Shown: piece by piece, positions 1 through 7,975 of the stretch | How the letters are laid out: each line of letters starts with the position of its first letter | Position numbering within the stretch: position 1 is the first letter of the stretch | Assembly (NCBI GenBank): GCA_965217685.1 | Contig: CBDCIZ010000003.1 | Location: 2,294,001 to 2,358,000, forward strand | Direction of reading: 5' to 3' | Origin: Aurantimonas sp965217685 | GTDB taxonomy: Bacteria; Pseudomonadota; Alphaproteobacteria; Rhizobiales; Rhizobiaceae | DNA: 64,000 nt | Program-made: the position numbers and the translations under genes | The notes under the pieces: model-generated | Databases searched by the model: none | Told to the model about the DNA's origin: nothing | What the model saw: the letters and a program-made list of their open reading frames with translations, nothing else

Positions 1-387
1 CTGCAGGCCGCGGCCTATCAGGGGGACGGGCCAATTCCGGCGGAGATCGCTTCGGCCCGCAAGGAAAACGTGCCCCAGGGCTATCTCGACCGCACGACGA
101 ACGGCGGCGGTGGCCTCGATACTCTGCGCCGGGAAAACGCCTCGACGATCCTGTCACCGCAGCAAATGAAGGGGCGCGGTGAGCTGATGAGGCAACGGCT
201 GCGCGATCAAAGGCAGGGAAGCGCCGACACGCGCAAATATCTGAGCGAGCCGCCGGTGTCCTATCGCAAGCCCGCCGCGAGCGCGCCGGTCGGCGAGCCG
301 GGCGTCGACGAAGAGATCAAGCAGCGCCGAATGCGCAACGACAATCAGACCCTCGCCAGCAAAATCCGCAACATCTTGCCGTTCTAG
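1..387 (+). CDS. C-terminal part of an unrecognised protein (5' end outside window)
   Basis: The reading frame is open from the first base of the window and ends at a TAG at 385-387, so this is the 3' end of a gene that starts upstream. An internal GTG at 70 could be mistaken for a start, but the frame upstream of it encodes ordinary protein-like sequence. The visible ~128 residues are polar and rich in Arg, Gln, Pro and Gly, with no membrane segment or catalytic motif I can name. The very C-terminus (ending ILPF) is more hydrophobic. The next gene, tadA, converges on it from the minus strand. I do not assign a function. Confidence 0.6.
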   Translation: MQAAAYQGDGPIPAEIASARKENVPQGYLDRTTNGGGGLDTLRRENASTILSPQQMKGRGELMRQRLRDQRQGSADTRKYLSEPPVSYRKPAASAPVGEPGVDEEIKQRRMRNDNQTLASKIRNILPF

Positions 388-568
388 CCCGCGTTCTAGC
401 CCGGCGGAGCCACGACAGGCTCGGTCGCCGAAGTGACGGGCCAAGGGCGGGGACGCGTGGCGATGCGGCATAGCCGTTGTCGCGATCGCGCGCCGCGCAC
501 GGGGCCAGGACCGATCGTCGGCTGGCGGCGATCCACGCGGTAAAATCAGGGGATCAACTGCGCCGACT

Positions 569-1018
569 TCAACTGCGCCGGTCCTTGAAGAAATCGCGCA
601 GGATCGACGCGCTCTCGAGCGCGGCAAGGCCGGAATAGACCTCCGGCGCGTGATGGCATGTGCCTTGCGAAAAGAACCGCGGCCCGGCTTCCACCGCACC
701 GCCCTTGTCGTCTCCCGCGCCGAAATACAGCCGCCGGATCCGCGCGAAGGAGATCGCCGCCGCGCACATGGCGCAGGGCTCCAGCGTCACATAGAGATCG
801 CAGCCCGGCAGCCGCTCGCTTCGAAGCGTGGCCGCTGCCGCACGGATCACCAGAACCTCGGCATGGGCGGTCGGGTCGTTGCGCGCCCGGGTTTCGTTGC
901 CGGCCCGTGCGAGAACCCGGTCTTTGCAAACGAGCACCGCCCCCACCGGCGTTTCGCCACGCGCCGCCGCAAGCCGCGCCTCCTGAAGCGCGATGTCCAT
1001 GAAGCGCGGGCCCGTCAT
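569..1018 (-). CDS. tadA: tRNA-specific adenosine deaminase TadA
   Basis: This 149-residue protein is a zinc-dependent cytidine/deoxycytidylate deaminase-fold enzyme. TadA deaminates adenosine 34 of tRNA-Arg(ACG) to inosine in the cytoplasm, allowing wobble decoding. The signature is complete: HAE at about residues 52-54 (zinc His plus proton-shuttling Glu) and PCAMC at 81-85 (two zinc Cys). The length matches bacterial TadA. It is divergent from the rluB-type gene at 1207. The start ATG at 1018 gives the usual short N-terminus before the first helix (FMDIALQEA). Confusion with guanine or cytosine deaminases is possible in this fold, but the PCAMC spacing and length favour TadA. Confidence 0.93.
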   Translation of the reverse strand: MTGPRFMDIALQEARLAAARGETPVGAVLVCKDRVLARAGNETRARNDPTAHAEVLVIRAAAATLRSERLPGCDLYVTLEPCAMCAAAISFARIRRLYFGAGDDKGGAVEAGPRFFSQGTCHHAPEVYSGLAALESASILRDFFKDRRS

Positions 1019-1206
1019 CGGATATTCGACTCCCGGCGATCGGCAGCGTCCTGAAGCGGGCCGGGCCGGAAATCGGTTTCGGTTTCAGGGGCCATGTTGT
1101 AGAGCACCTTTCAAAACGGGCCGCCTTTTCGAAGGCCGTGATCTGCGCCTTCGCCGCGACCGGCCGCACACCTGACATTGCGCCGACCCGAGCCAAGGAC
1201 GATTCC

Positions 1207-3225
1207 ATGAGCGATACGACGAACGGCGGCGGCGGCAAAGGCCGCGGGAATAAATCCGGCGGGGCCGGCGGACGCGGGGCTGCCGGTGCCAGGGGCGGTG
1301 CCGGTGCCAGGGGCGGTGCCGGTGCCAGGGGCGGTGCTGGTGGGCGCGGAAGCGGAGACGGCAGCGGTCCGCGCAAGCCGCGCCGCCCCGAGGGTGCCGA
1401 CACGCGCCCCGACGCCGGTGATCGGCCGCAAGACAAACGAGGCAGCGACGGCGGTGACCGCCCGCGCACGGCCGGCAAGCGCGGCGACAAGGACGCGTTC
1501 GTCCCTAAAAGCTATGGCACGAAGAGCCATGGCGGGGCGACGAGGGGCGCATCCGGCGAGGGCCCATCGAAGCCGCGCAGCTATGGCCGGCTCGATCATG
1601 CGGGCGCCGGCGCCGGCGAGCGCCGTCCTCCGCGTGGCGACAAGCCGCTTGGTGATCGGCCTGTTGGAGACCGGTCCCGAGGCAGGAATGCGCGCGGCAC
1701 GGACGCCCACGGCGACGCAGGTCGCGACCGTGGCACGGATCGCCCCGGCGCCGACCGAGCGAACGCGGGGGCGGGCGCCCGCATCCCGCGTGGCGCGCCG
1801 CAGGAAAACGCTTCGATGCCCGGCGTCATGCGCATTGCGCGAAGGCTGGCCCGCGCCGGCATCGCCTCGCGCCGCGACGCCGAGGGGATGATCGCCGACG
1901 GCAGGGTGCGGGTGAACGGCAAGCTGATCGACAGCCCTGCGCTCGACGTCTCCTCCAGCGACCGCATCGAGATCGACGGATCGCCCTTGCCGGCGATCGA
2001 GCGCACGCGGCTGTGGCTCTTCCACAAGCCGTCGGGCACGGTGACGACCAACCGCGATCCCGAAGGCCGTCCGACCATCTTCGATCGGTTGCCCAAGGAC
2101 ATGCCACGCGTCCTGACCGTCGGTCGCCTCGACATCACCACCGAAGGTCTGCTGCTTCTCACCAATGACGGCGGCCTTGCGCGCATGCTGGAGCTGCCGG
2201 CCACCGGCTGGCTGCGGCGTTACCGGGTGCGCGCCCATGGCGCGATCAGCCAGGCCAGGCTCGACGAATTGCGCCAGGGCATCGCCGTCGACGGCGTGTT
2301 CTACGGCGCGATCGAGGCGAGTCTCGACAAGGAGCAGGGCTCCAACGTCTGGCTGACACTCGGCCTGCGCGAGGGCAAGAACCGCGAGGTCAAGAAGGTC
2401 CTCGGCCATCTCGGTCTCGACGTGAACCGGCTGATCCGCCTGTCCTACGGGCCGTTCCAGCTCGGCGATCTGAAGGAGGGCTCGGTCCAGGAGATCAAGG
2501 GCCGCACCCTGCGCGACCAGCTCGGTGAGCGGCTGATCGAGGAATCGGGCGCCGATTTCGAGGCACCGATCGCCAATCCCTTCTCCAACAGGCCGGTCGA
2601 GGCCGAGCGCGTGGATGCGAGAGCCGCCAGGGCCGCGAAGGATGCCGAGTGGATCTCGGCGAGCGACACCGCACCCAACGCCAGGAAGTCCCGAGAACGC
2701 AGCCGCGAGGACGCCCTCGGCAAGCTCGACACGCGCGGCGGACGTCCGTCGCGCGGCCGCGACGACCGGGGCGCCCGAGGGGGACGCGACGAGCGTCCGG
2801 CCCGCAGCTTCGACGGCCAAGACAAGCCCGTGGGAAAATCCTTCGGCAAGCGTGACGACGCGGAAGGCGGCGAGGACCGTCCGAAGCGCCCGCCGCTCGA
2901 CGCGCCGAAGCGCTCGGCCAATGTCTGGATGGCGCCCGGCGCAAGGCCGCAGGGCACGCGCAAGGCGCTGGCGGCTCAGGATGGCGCGGGGCCGCGGACG
3001 CGGTCCAGGCCGGACCGGCCGCATCCCCACGGACCCAAGCGCAAGGGACCCGAGGGCGAGCGGTCCGGTGGCGGCCAGGCGCGCGGCGATCGGCCCGGCG
3101 GCGATCGTCCGACCGGCCCGCGTGGGTCCAAGCCGGGCGGCACGAAACCCGGCGGTCCCAAACCCGGTGGTCAAAGACCTGGTGGTCAAAAGCCCGGTGG
3201 CCGCACGCCGCCGAAAAAGGGCTGA
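1207..3225 (+). CDS. rluB: RluB/RsuA-family pseudouridine synthase with long disordered tails
   Basis: This 672-residue protein belongs to the RsuA/RluB/RluE/RluF family, which isomerises uridine in rRNA to pseudouridine. An S4 RNA-binding domain lies at about residues 204-265 (RIARRLARAGIASRRDAE). The catalytic domain follows at about 270-460, with the motif GRLDITTEGLLLLTNDGG in which Asp309 is the expected nucleophile. Roughly 200 residues before and 200 after the core are Gly/Arg/Lys/Pro/Asp-rich and look disordered and RNA-binding; the family core alone is about 240-300 residues. I chose ATG 1207 over an in-frame ATG at 1138 because AAGGAC precedes it and the residues between are not protein-like. 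rsmD follows after 6 bp, so the two rRNA-modifying genes are probably co-transcribed. The exact rRNA target (23S U2605 for RluB) is inferred from the family. Confidence 0.88.
   Translation: MSDTTNGGGGKGRGNKSGGAGGRGAAGARGGAGARGGAGARGGAGGRGSGDGSGPRKPRRPEGADTRPDAGDRPQDKRGSDGGDRPRTAGKRGDKDAFVPKSYGTKSHGGATRGASGEGPSKPRSYGRLDHAGAGAGERRPPRGDKPLGDRPVGDRSRGRNARGTDAHGDAGRDRGTDRPGADRANAGAGARIPRGAPQENASMPGVMRIARRLARAGIASRRDAEGMIADGRVRVNGKLIDSPALDVSSSDRIEIDGSPLPAIERTRLWLFHKPSGTVTTNRDPEGRPTIFDRLPKDMPRVLTVGRLDITTEGLLLLTNDGGLARMLELPATGWLRRYRVRAHGAISQARLDELRQGIAVDGVFYGAIEASLDKEQGSNVWLTLGLREGKNREVKKVLGHLGLDVNRLIRLSYGPFQLGDLKEGSVQEIKGRTLRDQLGERLIEESGADFEAPIANPFSNRPVEAERVDARAARAAKDAEWISASDTAPNARKSRERSREDALGKLDTRGGRPSRGRDDRGARGGRDERPARSFDGQDKPVGKSFGKRDDAEGGEDRPKRPPLDAPKRSANVWMAPGARPQGTRKALAAQDGAGPRTRSRPDRPHPHGPKRKGPEGERSGGGQARGDRPGGDRPTGPRGSKPGGTKPGGPKPGGQRPGGQKPGGRTPPKKG
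1285..1338 (+). repeat. 18-bp tandem repeat, three copies, inside rluB
   Basis: The unit ggtgccaggggcggtgcc occurs three times back to back at 1285-1302, 1303-1320 and 1321-1338; the last copy differs only in its final base. It encodes Gly/Ala/Arg repeats in the disordered N-terminal tail of the pseudouridine synthase. Copy-number slippage here would keep the frame and only change tail length. Confidence 0.9.
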
Positions 3226-3231
3226 GCCGGC

Positions 3232-3792
3232 ATGCGCATCGTCGGCGGCGCGTTTCGCGGTCGGGCGTTGGCCGCGCCGAAGAGCCAGGACATCCGGCCG
3301 ACCAGCGACCGGACCCGCGAGACGCTGTTCAACATCCTTGTCCACCGGTCGGGCTTCGAGCTCGACGGCGCTCGCGTGCTCGATCTCTTCTCGGGCACCG
3401 GGGCGCTGGGCATCGAGGCGCTGTCGCGCGGCGCACGCTTCTGCCTGTTCGTCGAGGACGGCATCGAGGGCCGTGGCCTGATCCGGCAGAACACCGAGAG
3501 CTTCGGCCTCGGCGGTCGCTCGAAGATCTTTCGGCGCGACGCGACGCGGCTCGGGCCGGTGGGGGCGATCGAGCCCTATGACTGCCTCTTCGCCGACCCG
3601 CCTTATGGCAAGCGCCTCGCCGAGGCCGCGCTCGTTTCGGCCCGCGACGGCGGCTGGCTGAAGCCCGGCGCCCTCGTCGTCGTCGAGGAGGCGCTCGCGG
3701 CACCCTTCGATGCCCCGGACGGGTTCGACCTCGAGGACGAGCGGGCGACGGGCGACACCAGACTGCGGTTCCTGACCTATGCCGGTCGATGA
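3232..3792 (+). CDS. rsmD: 16S rRNA (guanine(966)-N(2))-methyltransferase RsmD
   Basis: This 186-residue SAM-dependent methyltransferase methylates G966 of 16S rRNA during 30S assembly. It opens with MRIVGGAFRGRALAAP and RPTSDRTRETLFNIL, both typical of RsmD. The SAM-binding motif is LDLFSGTGALGIEALSRGA and the catalytic motif is DPPYGK, characteristic of N2/N6 amino methyltransferases. Length is normal for the family. It starts 6 bp after the stop of the rluB-type gene, indicating one transcript for two rRNA modification enzymes. A stretch of about 230 bp separates it from the M16 operon, so that group probably has its own promoter. Confidence 0.95.
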   Translation: MRIVGGAFRGRALAAPKSQDIRPTSDRTRETLFNILVHRSGFELDGARVLDLFSGTGALGIEALSRGARFCLFVEDGIEGRGLIRQNTESFGLGGRSKIFRRDATRLGPVGAIEPYDCLFADPPYGKRLAEAALVSARDGGWLKPGALVVVEEALAAPFDAPDGFDLEDERATGDTRLRFLTYAGR

Positions 3793-4024
3793 TCGCCGCA
3801 ACGCGGCGTTGACGCGCGGCTCGCGGGGAAGTGTCCGGGCCTCGATCGACCTAACTAAACCGTAATTGGCGGAGATTCCTCGCAACCACCATAGTCGTGT
3901 CATGTCGCCGAGGCATGGCTTGCGCTCGAAAGACGCGACCCTGCGCCTCCCGGGCGAAGCTGGCAGCGCGCCGTCCGATTCCCGCTCCGCATCTTGCGGA
4001 ACCGAACGAGGAAACCACCGACCG

Positions 4025-5671
4025 ATGATCCGACCGATCCGTCCGCTCGCCCTGTCAGCGATGGCTTTTGCCCTCGTCCTGCCCGTTTCCGGCGCGGCGC
4101 ATGCCGAAACCGGAAGCGCCCGCACCGAACCCTCGGTGAAGACCGATGCGGCCAAGGCGCCGGACACGGCGAAAAACGGCGCGAGCGAGACAACTGCAAC
4201 GCCGGCCGACGCCGCATCGGGCGACGCGGCCGTATCTCCGACGAAGGCGGCGGGTGCCGACACGGCGAAGGCCAGCACCGAGAAGGAAAAGGCCGCCGAT
4301 CTTTCGACCTTCGTCCTCGACAACGGTCTGAAGGTCGTGGTTCTGCCCGACCACCGCGCGCCGGTCGTCACCCAGATGATCTACTACAAGGTCGGCGCGG
4401 CCGACGAGGCGCCGGGCGAGAGCGGCATCGCCCACTTTCTCGAACACCTGATGTTCAAGGGCACCAAGGCCCATCCGGAGGGTCAGTTCTCCAAGGCGGT
4501 CGCCGATATCGGCGGCCAGGAGAACGCCTTCACCACCGACGACTACACCGGCTACTACCAGCAGGTGCCGGCGAGCGACCTGAAGATGATCATGGGCTTC
4601 GAGGCCGACCGGATGGAGAACCTCGTCCTGTCCGACGAGGCCGTGCTGCCCGAACGCAACGTCATCCTCGAAGAGCGGCGCATGCGCGTCGACAACGATC
4701 CGGGCGCGCAGCTCTCCGAGGCCGTCCAGGCGGCCTTGTTCCAGAACAGCCCCTACGGCATTCCGGTGATCGGCTGGCGCTCGGAGATGGAGACGCTGTC
4801 GCGCAAGGACGCGATCGATTTCTACGACAAGTATTACACGCCCAACAACGCCACGCTGTTGATCGCCGGCGATGTCACCGAGGCCGAGGTCAAGACCCTC
4901 GCCGATGAGACCTTCGGCAAGGTCGAGCGCCGGGCCGATCCGGGCGAGCGCATCCGCCCGGTCGAGCCCGAGCCGTTGGCCGCGCGCACCGTGACGCTCA
5001 CCGACCCGCGTGTCACCCAGCCCTCGATGCAGCGCACCTATCTCGTGCCGTCGGACACCACCGCCAAGGACGGCGAGGCCCCGGCGCTCGACATTCTCGC
5101 CGACATCCTCGGCGGCGGCACGACGAGCCGGCTCTATCGCAGCCTCATCGTCGACAAGGCGATCTCCGCCGGCACCGGCGCCTATTACCAGTCGACGGCG
5201 CTGAACGACGCGCAGTTCGGCGTCTACGGCACGCCGCGCGGCACGGCGACCCTGGGGCAGGTGGAAAAGGCGATCGACGCCGAGATCGCCCACATCAAGG
5301 CCGACGGCATCAACGAGAAAGAGCTGGAGCGCGCCAAGAACCGGGTGCGCAAGAACCTCATCTACCTGCGCGACAGCCAGACGGCGATGGCGCGTCGCTA
5401 CGCTGCCGCCATCTCGACCGGTCAGACTATCGAGGACGTCGAGGAATGGCCGTCGCGCATCGAGAAGGTGACGACCGCCGACGTCGATGCGGTGGCGAAG
5501 AAGTATCTCAAAGCCCAGCGTTCGGTCACCGGCTATCTGCTTCCCGAGCCGCCGGAGGGCCAGAGCGCCGATGCCGCCGAGGCCAGGGGCGTTCCGGGCG
5601 CCGAAGCCGAGGGTGCTGCCATGGCGCCGGGCGGCGCGCCGTCCGACCTGCCCGCCGGCTCCCGTTCGTAA
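4025..5671 (+). CDS. M16 family zinc metallopeptidase (catalytic partner), secreted
   Basis: This 548-residue insulinase/pitrilysin-family (M16) protease has an N-terminal signal peptide (hydrophobic ALSAMAFALVLPVSG, then AHAE). A Thr/Ala/Lys-rich linker of about 70 residues precedes the protease domain. The inverted zinc motif HFLEH is at residues 137-141, followed by the usual M16 glycine-rich region (GGGTTSRLYRSL). I chose ATG 4025 because GAGGAAA ends 10 bases upstream and a good signal peptide follows at once; longer in-frame starts (3866) add non-protein-like sequence. The next gene begins 37 bp later and encodes an M16 protein without the zinc motif, so the two probably form a periplasmic heterodimer of the M16B kind. 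The substrate is unknown. Confidence 0.9.
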   Translation: MIRPIRPLALSAMAFALVLPVSGAAHAETGSARTEPSVKTDAAKAPDTAKNGASETTATPADAASGDAAVSPTKAAGADTAKASTEKEKAADLSTFVLDNGLKVVVLPDHRAPVVTQMIYYKVGAADEAPGESGIAHFLEHLMFKGTKAHPEGQFSKAVADIGGQENAFTTDDYTGYYQQVPASDLKMIMGFEADRMENLVLSDEAVLPERNVILEERRMRVDNDPGAQLSEAVQAALFQNSPYGIPVIGWRSEMETLSRKDAIDFYDKYYTPNNATLLIAGDVTEAEVKTLADETFGKVERRADPGERIRPVEPEPLAARTVTLTDPRVTQPSMQRTYLVPSDTTAKDGEAPALDILADILGGGTTSRLYRSLIVDKAISAGTGAYYQSTALNDAQFGVYGTPRGTATLGQVEKAIDAEIAHIKADGINEKELERAKNRVRKNLIYLRDSQTAMARRYAAAISTGQTIEDVEEWPSRIEKVTTADVDAVAKKYLKAQRSVTGYLLPEPPEGQSADAAEARGVPGAEAEGAAMAPGGAPSDLPAGSRS

Positions 5672-5708
5672 TCAAGACGCCTCGCTTTTTTCTGAAGGAC
5701 GCCATGCT

Positions 5709-7040
5709 TTGACGTATTTCGCCAGAACCATCACTGCGGCCGCGGCGGCCCTGACCCTCTCCTTCACTGCCGCGGTCGCCTTTTCGGCGCCGGCCCACGC
5801 GGTCGACATCGAGGAGGTGACGAGCCCCGGCGGCATCCACGCCCTGCTCGTCGAGGACTACACCAACCCGCTGATCGCGGTAAAATTCGCCTTCGAGGGC
5901 GCCGGTTCCACCCAGGACGCGGACGACAAGGAGGGCACCGCCAATCTGATGTCGGGCCTTCTCGACGAGGGCGCCGGCGACATCGAGAGCCAGGCCTTTC
6001 AGGAAAAGCTCGACGAACTCGGCGTGTCGCTCGGCTACGACGCCAGCCTCGACAATTTTTCCGGCAGCTTCCGCACCATCACCGATTTCAAGGACGACGC
6101 CTTCGATCTGTTGAAGCTGTCGATCAACGATCCACGCTTCGACGAGGAGCCGGTCTCGCGGATCAGGGGCCAGATCGCCACCGGCATCATCGCCAGCCGC
6201 AACGACCCCGGCGAACTCGCATCGAAGGCCTTCTCCGAGACGGTCTTCAAGGATCATCCGTATTCGCGGCCCGTCGAAGGCACGGTCGAGAGCCTGAAAT
6301 CGGTCACGGCGGACGACCTCCGGGCCTTCCGCAAAAAGGTTTTCGCCAGGGACAACCTCGTCGTCGGCGTCGTCGGTGCCATCAGCGCCGAGGACCTCGG
6401 CAAGAAGCTCGACCAGGTGTTCGGCTCGCTGCCCGACAAGGCCGACCGGAAGACCATTCCCGACGTCGAGCCGGTGACCGGCAAGACCGTCGCGGTCGAT
6501 CTCGCCGTGCCGCAGACGGTGATCCAGATGGCGCTGCCGGGCGTCAAGCGCGACGCCGACGACTTCTTCCCGGCCTATCTGATGAACCACATCCTCGGCG
6601 GCGGCACCTTCACCTCGCGGCTCTACACCGAGGTGCGCGAGAAGCGGGGCCTTGCCTATGGCGCCGGCTCGTTCCTGGCGAGCTACGACGACTCGGCCGT
6701 GCTCGGCATCCAGACCGCGACGCGCTCCGACAAGGCCGCCGAGACGGTCGAGATCATCCGCCAGCAGCTCGAAGACATGGCCAGGAACGGTCCGACGGCG
6801 GACGAACTCGCCAAGGCCAAGACCTACGTCATCGGCGTCTACGCGATCCGCAATCTCGACTCCTCGCTGGCCATCGCCTCGACCCTCGTCGGAATCCAGC
6901 TCGACGATCTCGGCATCGACTATATCGACAAACGCGAGAAACTCATCGACGATGTGACCATGGATCAGGTGAAGGCTGCGGCCCGAAAGCTTCTGTCCGT
7001 CGACCCGACGGTGATCACCGTCGGCCCCGCCGGGGCCTGA
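5709..7040 (+). CDS. M16 family protein lacking the zinc motif, secreted (non-catalytic partner)
   Basis: This 443-residue M16-fold protein has a signal peptide (TITAAAAALTLSFTAAVAFS, cut near AHAVD). The position of the HxxEH zinc motif in its partner is occupied here by GTANLMSGLLDEGAG, so zinc binding and catalysis are not expected. The second half retains the family's substrate-binding region GGGTFTSRLYTEVREKRGLAYGAG. The start is read as TTG at 5709: GAAGGAC lies 8 bases upstream, and the only nearby ATG (5704) is out of frame and runs straight into TGA. Pairing of an active and an inactive M16 subunit is known for mitochondrial processing peptidase-like and bacterial M16B enzymes; that this pair does the same is inference from adjacency. 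Confidence 0.88.
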   Translation: MTYFARTITAAAAALTLSFTAAVAFSAPAHAVDIEEVTSPGGIHALLVEDYTNPLIAVKFAFEGAGSTQDADDKEGTANLMSGLLDEGAGDIESQAFQEKLDELGVSLGYDASLDNFSGSFRTITDFKDDAFDLLKLSINDPRFDEEPVSRIRGQIATGIIASRNDPGELASKAFSETVFKDHPYSRPVEGTVESLKSVTADDLRAFRKKVFARDNLVVGVVGAISAEDLGKKLDQVFGSLPDKADRKTIPDVEPVTGKTVAVDLAVPQTVIQMALPGVKRDADDFFPAYLMNHILGGGTFTSRLYTEVREKRGLAYGAGSFLASYDDSAVLGIQTATRSDKAAETVEIIRQQLEDMARNGPTADELAKAKTYVIGVYAIRNLDSSLAIASTLVGIQLDDLGIDYIDKREKLIDDVTMDQVKAAARKLLSVDPTVITVGPAGA

Positions 7041-7045
7041 CGGCC

Positions 7046-7912
7046 TTGGCGGACGGCTCGTCCTTCGCACTGGCGCTGGGCGGCGGCGGCGCGCGCGGCA
7101 TTGCCCACATCCATGTTCTGGAGGCGATCGACGAACTCGGCGTCACGCCGACGCGCATTGTCGGATCGTCCATCGGCGCGATCGTCGGGGCGGGCTATTG
7201 CGCGGGCCTGCGCGGCTGCGACATTCGCGACTATGCCGTCGAGACCTTCACCCTGAAGCGCCTGGTGATCGGCCGTCTCTGGCGCACCCGCCCGTCGAGC
7301 CTGCAGGAGTTCGTTGCCGATGGCGGCGTGCGCATTGGTCAGCTCAATGCCGAGCGGGTGGTGCGCGTCTTCCTGCCGTCAGGCCTGCCGCAGACCTTCG
7401 AGGAGTTGCAGATCCCGCTGGGCGTGATGGCGACCGATTTCTACGCCCGGCTCGAATGCGAGATCGACAGCGGGGGTCTGCACAGCGCTCTCGCCGCCTC
7501 CGCCGCGCTGCCGGCGGTGTTTCGCCCGGTCCGCCGCGACGGCAAGGTGCTGATCGACGGCGGCATCTTCAATCCGCTCCCCTTCGACCGGCTGAAGGAT
7601 CACGCCGGCCTGACCATCGCCGTCGACGTCAACGGCGGCCCGGAGGGTGACGGGACCGGGACGCCCACCCAGATGGAAGCCGTGATGGGTGCTTCGCAAC
7701 TGATGATGCAGTCGATCATCGACACCAAGGTTCGCATGTGTCCGCCCGACCTTTTGCTGCGACCGCCGGTCGCCTGCTACAAGGTCATGGATTTCCTGAA
7801 GACCGTGACCATCCTGGAAGAAACGAAGGCTTTCAAGGAAGAGGCCAAGCGGGCGATCGACGGGCTGCTGTCGAAGGACCGCCCAAGCAAAGTCACGGAA
7901 GCGGCCGAGTAA
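7046..7912 (+). CDS. Patatin-like phospholipase family protein
   Basis: This 288-residue protein shows all patatin/RssA-type motifs: the oxyanion loop GGGGARG at residues 12-18, the nucleophile elbow GSSIG at 40-44 (Ser42), and the catalytic DGG at about 171-173 (Ser-Asp dyad). Such enzymes hydrolyse acyl esters of phospholipids. No signal peptide is visible, so it is probably cytoplasmic or peripheral to the inner membrane. The start is a TTG 5 bp after the stop of the second M16 gene, implying translational coupling in a three-gene operon with the M16 pair. What links lipid hydrolysis to the proteases is not evident. Confidence 0.88.
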   Translation: MADGSSFALALGGGGARGIAHIHVLEAIDELGVTPTRIVGSSIGAIVGAGYCAGLRGCDIRDYAVETFTLKRLVIGRLWRTRPSSLQEFVADGGVRIGQLNAERVVRVFLPSGLPQTFEELQIPLGVMATDFYARLECEIDSGGLHSALAASAALPAVFRPVRRDGKVLIDGGIFNPLPFDRLKDHAGLTIAVDVNGGPEGDGTGTPTQMEAVMGASQLMMQSIIDTKVRMCPPDLLLRPPVACYKVMDFLKTVTILEETKAFKEEAKRAIDGLLSKDRPSKVTEAAE

Positions 7913-7948
7913 AGCTGGATCGCGCGACGCTGCCGACGTCCTGACGAC

Positions 7949-7975
7949 ACTGGCCCCACTGGCCCCACTGGCCCG
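7949..7975 (+). repeat. Short 9-bp tandem repeat between convergent genes
   Basis: The unit actggcccc is repeated three times (the last copy ends in g) in the 63-bp gap between the patatin-like gene and the convergent topoisomerase gene. It may be simple slippage; no terminator hairpin is obvious here. Confidence 0.6.

Noticed and set aside
1111..4371. 1086-codon open frame on the minus strand opposite rluB, rsmD and the first M16 gene
   Set aside because: It spans three well-supported genes on the other strand and its product is Ala/Arg/Gly-rich with no family-like motif; long antisense frames are common at this GC content.
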